Assembly: GCA_031261385.1 (NCBI GenBank)
Contig: JAISJS010000171.1
Span: forward strand, 1-9,680
DNA length: 9,680 nucleotides
DNA from: Treponema sp.
GTDB lineage: Bacteria; Spirochaetota; Spirochaetia; Treponematales; Breznakiellaceae
Direction: 5' to 3'
Shown one piece after another: positions 7,501 to 9,680 of this stretch. The translations under genes were made by a program, and so were the position numbers. The stretch's first letter is position 1. Every line of letters begins with the position of its first letter. The notes under the pieces are model-generated. The model searched no databases, had not been told where the DNA came from, and saw only the letters and a program-made list of their open reading frames with translations.

Positions 7501-7925
7501 AAGAATCGCTCAACCTTGAGGACGCCACCGATAAACTTAAAGGCAAGCGGGCCCTCCTTGTAGACGATGTGGCCATCAACCGGATTATCGCCATCAACCT
7601 CCTTGAATATACGGGGCTCGTGATCGACGAAGCCGATGACGGAGTCAACGCGCTCAAGGTCTTTAAAGATTCGGCGGAGGGTTTTTACGATATCATTTTC
7701 ATGGATGTGCAGATGCCCAACATGAACGGCTACGAAGCTTCCACCGCCATCCGCAGCCTTGAGCGAAGCGACGCCAGAACCGTACCGATCGTAGCCCTTA
7801 CCGCCAACGCCTTCAAAGAGGACATCGACAATGCGCTGCAAAGCGGCATGAACGCCCACCTTGCAAAACCAATGGACCCCGAGCGGGTACTGGAAGTTAC
7901 GCTGAAACTTTTGGGAATTAAATAA
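4584..7925 (+). CDS. Hybrid sensor histidine kinase (large Cache-like sensor, HAMP, PAS, HisKA, HATPase, REC)
   Basis: This 1113-residue transmembrane kinase starts at GTG 4584 inside the previous gene's stop (GTGA overlap), with GAGGA at 4576-4580. TM1 is about residues 27-46 and TM2 about 543-565. Between them is a roughly 495-residue extracytoplasmic sensor whose distal half has the Cache-type pattern Y-A-F-I-W-D...C-H-P (351-365), with C359, C363 and C442 as the only cysteines I see there. Then follow HAMP (about 565-612, D-E-I-G at 594-597), one PAS domain (about 615-715), a short coiled coil, HisKA with phospho-acceptor H743 in M-S-H-E-I-R-T-P-M-N, and HATPase with N861/N865, D898-S-G-I-G and G928-T-G-L-G. 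The C-terminal receiver has D994/D995, phospho-acceptor D1041, T1073 and K1095. All catalytic residues are present. No HPt domain or separate regulator is encoded nearby, so the output partner is elsewhere. The ligand is unknown. Last gene of the PBP operon. Confidence 0.95.
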   Translation: MKNPLSRLETSIGKYLAKLGLGMRAKLIIIFVVIKVIPLVLLTLMAWSQAVHLGEVLHERTQELTAKANEALVDTGKIAVDDSIQALNDLAASDIERISTDMAKRVADFLYDRDRDILYAAGLRPSDDAYRHFLNNKKGDIIKPGKWVLAKDGKSWIPETVSVPQAAVYSTNPENDNSFHYRAPDTFTSESRPLYLEMTYLDLAGNELLKITTSPQMDSRLKNVADRRNTYVKAETYFAELKNLKPGEIYVSDVTGAYVGSHLIGMYTPENALARNLAYNPENEAYAGRENPLGKRFKGIIRWAAPVTENGRISGYVTLALDHDHIMEFTDHVTPMNERYVELPSAFEGNYAFIWDYKCRSICHPRHHSIVGFNPDTGEPAVPWLEESIYRNWQASGLSYTEFIRDVPLFADQSRDKKPAAELTAAGLVGLDGRYLNNAPQCTGWFDLTREGGSGSFLILWSGIWKPNTAATIPYYTGNYGKSKRGFGFVAVGAGLEDFQRPARETEKVLGELITAADVELSAAASEARTAISLNLKDTAFKLSISAGLMILLVVLIAIWMASVFTTSITNLIKGISRFRAGERQFRFNAPVKDEIGTLADSFDDMADSLVAGDRGPLAIIDRNHRILYINNEGLATIGRPLGECIGRPYSEVSIYPGNSKYDPISSLDEGRETELLHLKDEDKYVKGAATYLTDKAGKRIGYVITSTDYTEMVKQQMALEKAVREANEANEHKGNFLARMSHEIRTPMNAIIGMTGIVKKKLADPSFKLDDIQSNIGQIESSSQHLLGLLNDILDISKIDAGKIELADEVMDLSKLTGTVTTIIKPRCTEKNISFVTEFDLPSDTLYMGDSLRLRQVLINLLGNAVKFTPECGTIEFRIIKKESRDGKALLVFSVRDSGIGISEEAQKLLFKPFEQANSQISKKYGGTGLGLAISRSIVQLFGGDITVKSAPGEGSCFSFSLWLPESISEKEESLNLEDATDKLKGKRALLVDDVAINRIIAINLLEYTGLVIDEADDGVNALKVFKDSAEGFYDIIFMDVQMPNMNGYEASTAIRSLERSDARTVPIVALTANAFKEDIDNALQSGMNAHLAKPMDPERVLEVTLKLLGIK

Positions 7926-7933
7926 GAAGAATA

Positions 7934-8057
7934 TTAACCGCAGAGGACGCGGAGGGGGTGCACGCAAAAGCGTGCATCGGAGAACACAGAGAGGAATAAT
8001 AGTCAGAAATCTCCCTCTGTGATCTCTGTGTAAATTCTCTGTGTTCTCTGTGGTTTA
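7934..8057. repeat. Palindromic intergenic element of short CRCAGAGR repeats
   Basis: This fills the gap between the convergent kinase and EF-G genes. Plus-strand copies are CGCAGAGGA (7939-7947), CGCGGAGGG (7948-7956) and CACAGAGAG (7985-7993); at least four related CACAGAG copies lie on the minus strand between 8011 and 8053. The outer arms 7934-7947 and 8044-8057 are complementary at 11 of 14 positions. The 13-mer GAGAACACAGAGA (7980-7992) has an exact reverse complement at 8036-8048. A separate hairpin, TGCACGC / GCGTGCA with an AAAA loop (7959-7976), interrupts the left half. From memory, similar CACAGAGAA-type intergenic repeats occur in many bacteria; their function is not established. 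The T-rich tail after 8054 (TTTATCTTATTTTTATT) could let the right side serve as a terminator for the kinase operon. Confidence 0.8.
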
Positions 8058-8068
8058 TCTTATTTTTA

Positions 8069-9680
8069 TTAGCGGTCGGATTTTTTTTCAAAGTGGGAAA
8101 ATTCCATCGTAAACGTTGCCCTTCCCTGGCTTACGCTGCGCAGGGCGGTCATGAAACCGAACATCTTTGCCATGGGGGCCTGGGCCTTGACTTCGTCGCC
8201 TGAAGCCTTGGAATCCATGCTGAGTACCTGCCCGCCGCGCTGGGTGACAAGGCTCATCACATCGCCGACAAATTCACGGGGGGAAACCAGGTCTACCGCC
8301 ATAATCGGTTCCAGGAGAAACGGGTCCGCCGACCGGCAGGCTTCATCAAAGGCCATGCTGGCGCAGGCCTCAAAGGCAAATTCCGTTCCGGTCAGTTCCG
8401 AGTATTTTATACCGGTCACCGTAACCCCGATATCAATGCAGGGATAGCCCATAACAATTCCCGAAGAAAAAGCCCCGGTTATTCCCCGCTCAACCGCATC
8501 AAAGATCTCATCGGGAATATCCTCTTTGCCGACCCGCTTTGCCGTACAGGTATATTTGTTTCCCGAGCCGCGTACGCCCTGTTCCACCCGCAGGGTAATG
8601 CCTGCGGCATTTTCCTTTCCGCCGATGACGCGGGAAAAATTCTCCTCCCGCTCCACGGTTTTGCCGATTGATTCGCGGTAGGTTACCTGGGGGTTTCCCA
8701 CCTTTGCCCCGACGTTAAATTCCTTGAGAATACGGGTAACAAGCACATCCAGATGCAGTTCCCCCATGCCGGAGATAATGAGCTGACCTGTTTCCTCATT
8801 TTCCCGTGTGGTGAAGGTGGGGTCCTCTTTTGAAAGTATCATTAAAATATCTTTAAGTTTTTCCTGCTCGGAAATGGTCCGGGGTTCTATGGAAACTGAA
8901 ATTACCGGCTCGGGGAAGATCATTTTTTCAAGAAGCACCGGCCAGCCTTCGCTCCCGATGGTGTCACCGGTCTGGGCAAGCTTCATCCCGATGATGACGC
9001 CGATATCCCCGGCTGTTAGTTCATCCATAGGCTCGGATTTATTGGAATGCATACGGAGGATCCGGTTCGCCCGCTCGCGCTTTTTCTTGCCCACGTTAAA
9101 AACCGCGCTCCCCCCCTTGAGTACCCCCGAATACATCCTGACATAACAAAGGCTCCCCGCTTCACGGTCGTTTTGAATTTTAAAGACCAGTCCCAGCGGC
9201 TGTCCTTTTGGATCACACGGGATGCTGATATCTTCTTCTTTTTTAAGGTGGTGGGCCTGCGCGGGAAGGGTTTCATCCGGCGCGGGAAGGTAGTCCACCA
9301 CTGCATCGATCAACGGCTGGACACCCATGTTCCGCCGTGAAGCGCCGGCAAACACGGGAAGGATCTGCCGGCTTAAGACCGCCCTGCGCAGTTCCTGCCG
9401 GATAAGGGCGCCGTCGATTTCTTCTCCGGCAAGGTATTTTTCCGTTACCGCATCGGAGACATTGGAAAGCGCATCAATAAATTTTTCCCGCCATTCCTTT
9501 GCAAGATCTTCGTGCACCGGGGCAATGGGATTCAGGGTCATTTTTTCACCCCCGGTCCCGTCATCCCAGTGGATTTCCTTCATTTCGATAAGGTCGATGA
9601 CCCCCTCAAAGCCCCCTTCTTTGCCGATAGGAAGCTGGAGGGCAACAGGATTGGTCTTAAGTTTTTCGCGGACATCTTCA
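8069..9680 (-). CDS. fusA: Elongation factor G family GTPase (EF-G2-like), N-terminus beyond the window
   Basis: The gene reads leftward from beyond base 9680 to TAA at 8069-8071, giving about 537 of the usual 690 or so residues. The Met at 9581-9583 is internal: the frame stays open to the window edge and encodes the expected G'-region text (NPVALQLPIG...GFEGVIDLIE). The GTP-binding motifs lie outside the window. Domain II (GLVFKIQNDREAGSLCYVRMYSG), domain III (ISGMGELHLDVL), domain IV and domain V (EFVGDVMSLV...MFGFMTALRSVSQGRATFTMEF) follow in order. EF-G drives ribosomal translocation and, with RRF, ribosome recycling. Both domain IV tip loops are unusual: GGKENAAGI replaces the common GGRGQYGHV, and Y-S-E-L-T-G-T-E replaces Y-H-(D/E)-V-D-S-S-E. 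Spirochaetes often carry two EF-G types, so this may be the recycling paralogue; the symbol marks the family only. Confidence 0.93.
   Translation of the reverse strand, partial: EDVREKLKTNPVALQLPIGKEGGFEGVIDLIEMKEIHWDDGTGGEKMTLNPIAPVHEDLAKEWREKFIDALSNVSDAVTEKYLAGEEIDGALIRQELRRAVLSRQILPVFAGASRRNMGVQPLIDAVVDYLPAPDETLPAQAHHLKKEEDISIPCDPKGQPLGLVFKIQNDREAGSLCYVRMYSGVLKGGSAVFNVGKKKRERANRILRMHSNKSEPMDELTAGDIGVIIGMKLAQTGDTIGSEGWPVLLEKMIFPEPVISVSIEPRTISEQEKLKDILMILSKEDPTFTTRENEETGQLIISGMGELHLDVLVTRILKEFNVGAKVGNPQVTYRESIGKTVEREENFSRVIGGKENAAGITLRVEQGVRGSGNKYTCTAKRVGKEDIPDEIFDAVERGITGAFSSGIVMGYPCIDIGVTVTGIKYSELTGTEFAFEACASMAFDEACRSADPFLLEPIMAVDLVSPREFVGDVMSLVTQRGGQVLSMDSKASGDEVKAQAPMAKMFGFMTALRSVSQGRATFTMEFSHFEKKSDR

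Noticed and set aside
7311..7967. 218-codon minus-strand open frame over the kinase 3' end and intergenic repeat
   Set aside because: It is antisense to the HATPase and receiver coding region with their full motif sets, and it begins inside the repeat element. It is a shadow frame.
7934..8057. CRISPR-like array
   Set aside because: The units are only about 9 bases, nearly contiguous, and inverted between the two halves, with no regular unique spacers and no cas genes nearby.

Overview
The window looks like chromosomal DNA of a moderately GC-rich spirochaete, most likely a Treponema-type organism. This is inferred from the style of the proteins: an M23 peptidase next to an exported PEGA-type protein, a class A PBP with a Cys-containing tail, a large hybrid sensor kinase and a divergent EF-G. 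There is no rRNA or other decisive marker, so the placement is tentative. No phage, IS, CRISPR or tRNA is seen.

Layout. (1) 1-173 (+): the C-terminal end of an M23-family peptidase, followed after 7 bases by a secreted protein with two tandem PEGA-like beta domains (181-1176). (2) 1177-1368: a 192-base non-coding region with an 8-bp inverted repeat, a small hairpin and a strong intrinsic terminator. (3) 1369-7925 (+): a tight three-gene operon. It comprises a bifunctional class A penicillin-binding protein, a small ParB/sulfiredoxin-fold protein ending in a cationic amphipathic helix instead of a DNA-binding domain, and a 1113-residue hybrid histidine kinase. Gene gaps are 12 bases and then a 4-base GTGA overlap. 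(4) 7926-8068: a convergent intergenic region filled by a palindromic element made of short CRCAGAGR-like repeats. (5) 8069-9680 (-): an elongation factor G family gene whose GTPase N-terminus lies beyond the window; the tip of its domain IV is non-canonical.

How the genes fit together. The left and middle parts are envelope-centred: a peptidoglycan hydrolase, an exported beta-domain protein, a peptidoglycan synthase, a probably membrane-attached ParB-like protein, and a transmembrane sensor kinase with a large extracytoplasmic domain. The likeliest new biology is the PBP / ParB-like / hybrid kinase operon, which could couple cell-wall synthesis to a nucleotide-binding switch and an external signal. 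That is inference from gene order and motifs. The EF-G gene is transcribed separately and is probably unrelated in function.
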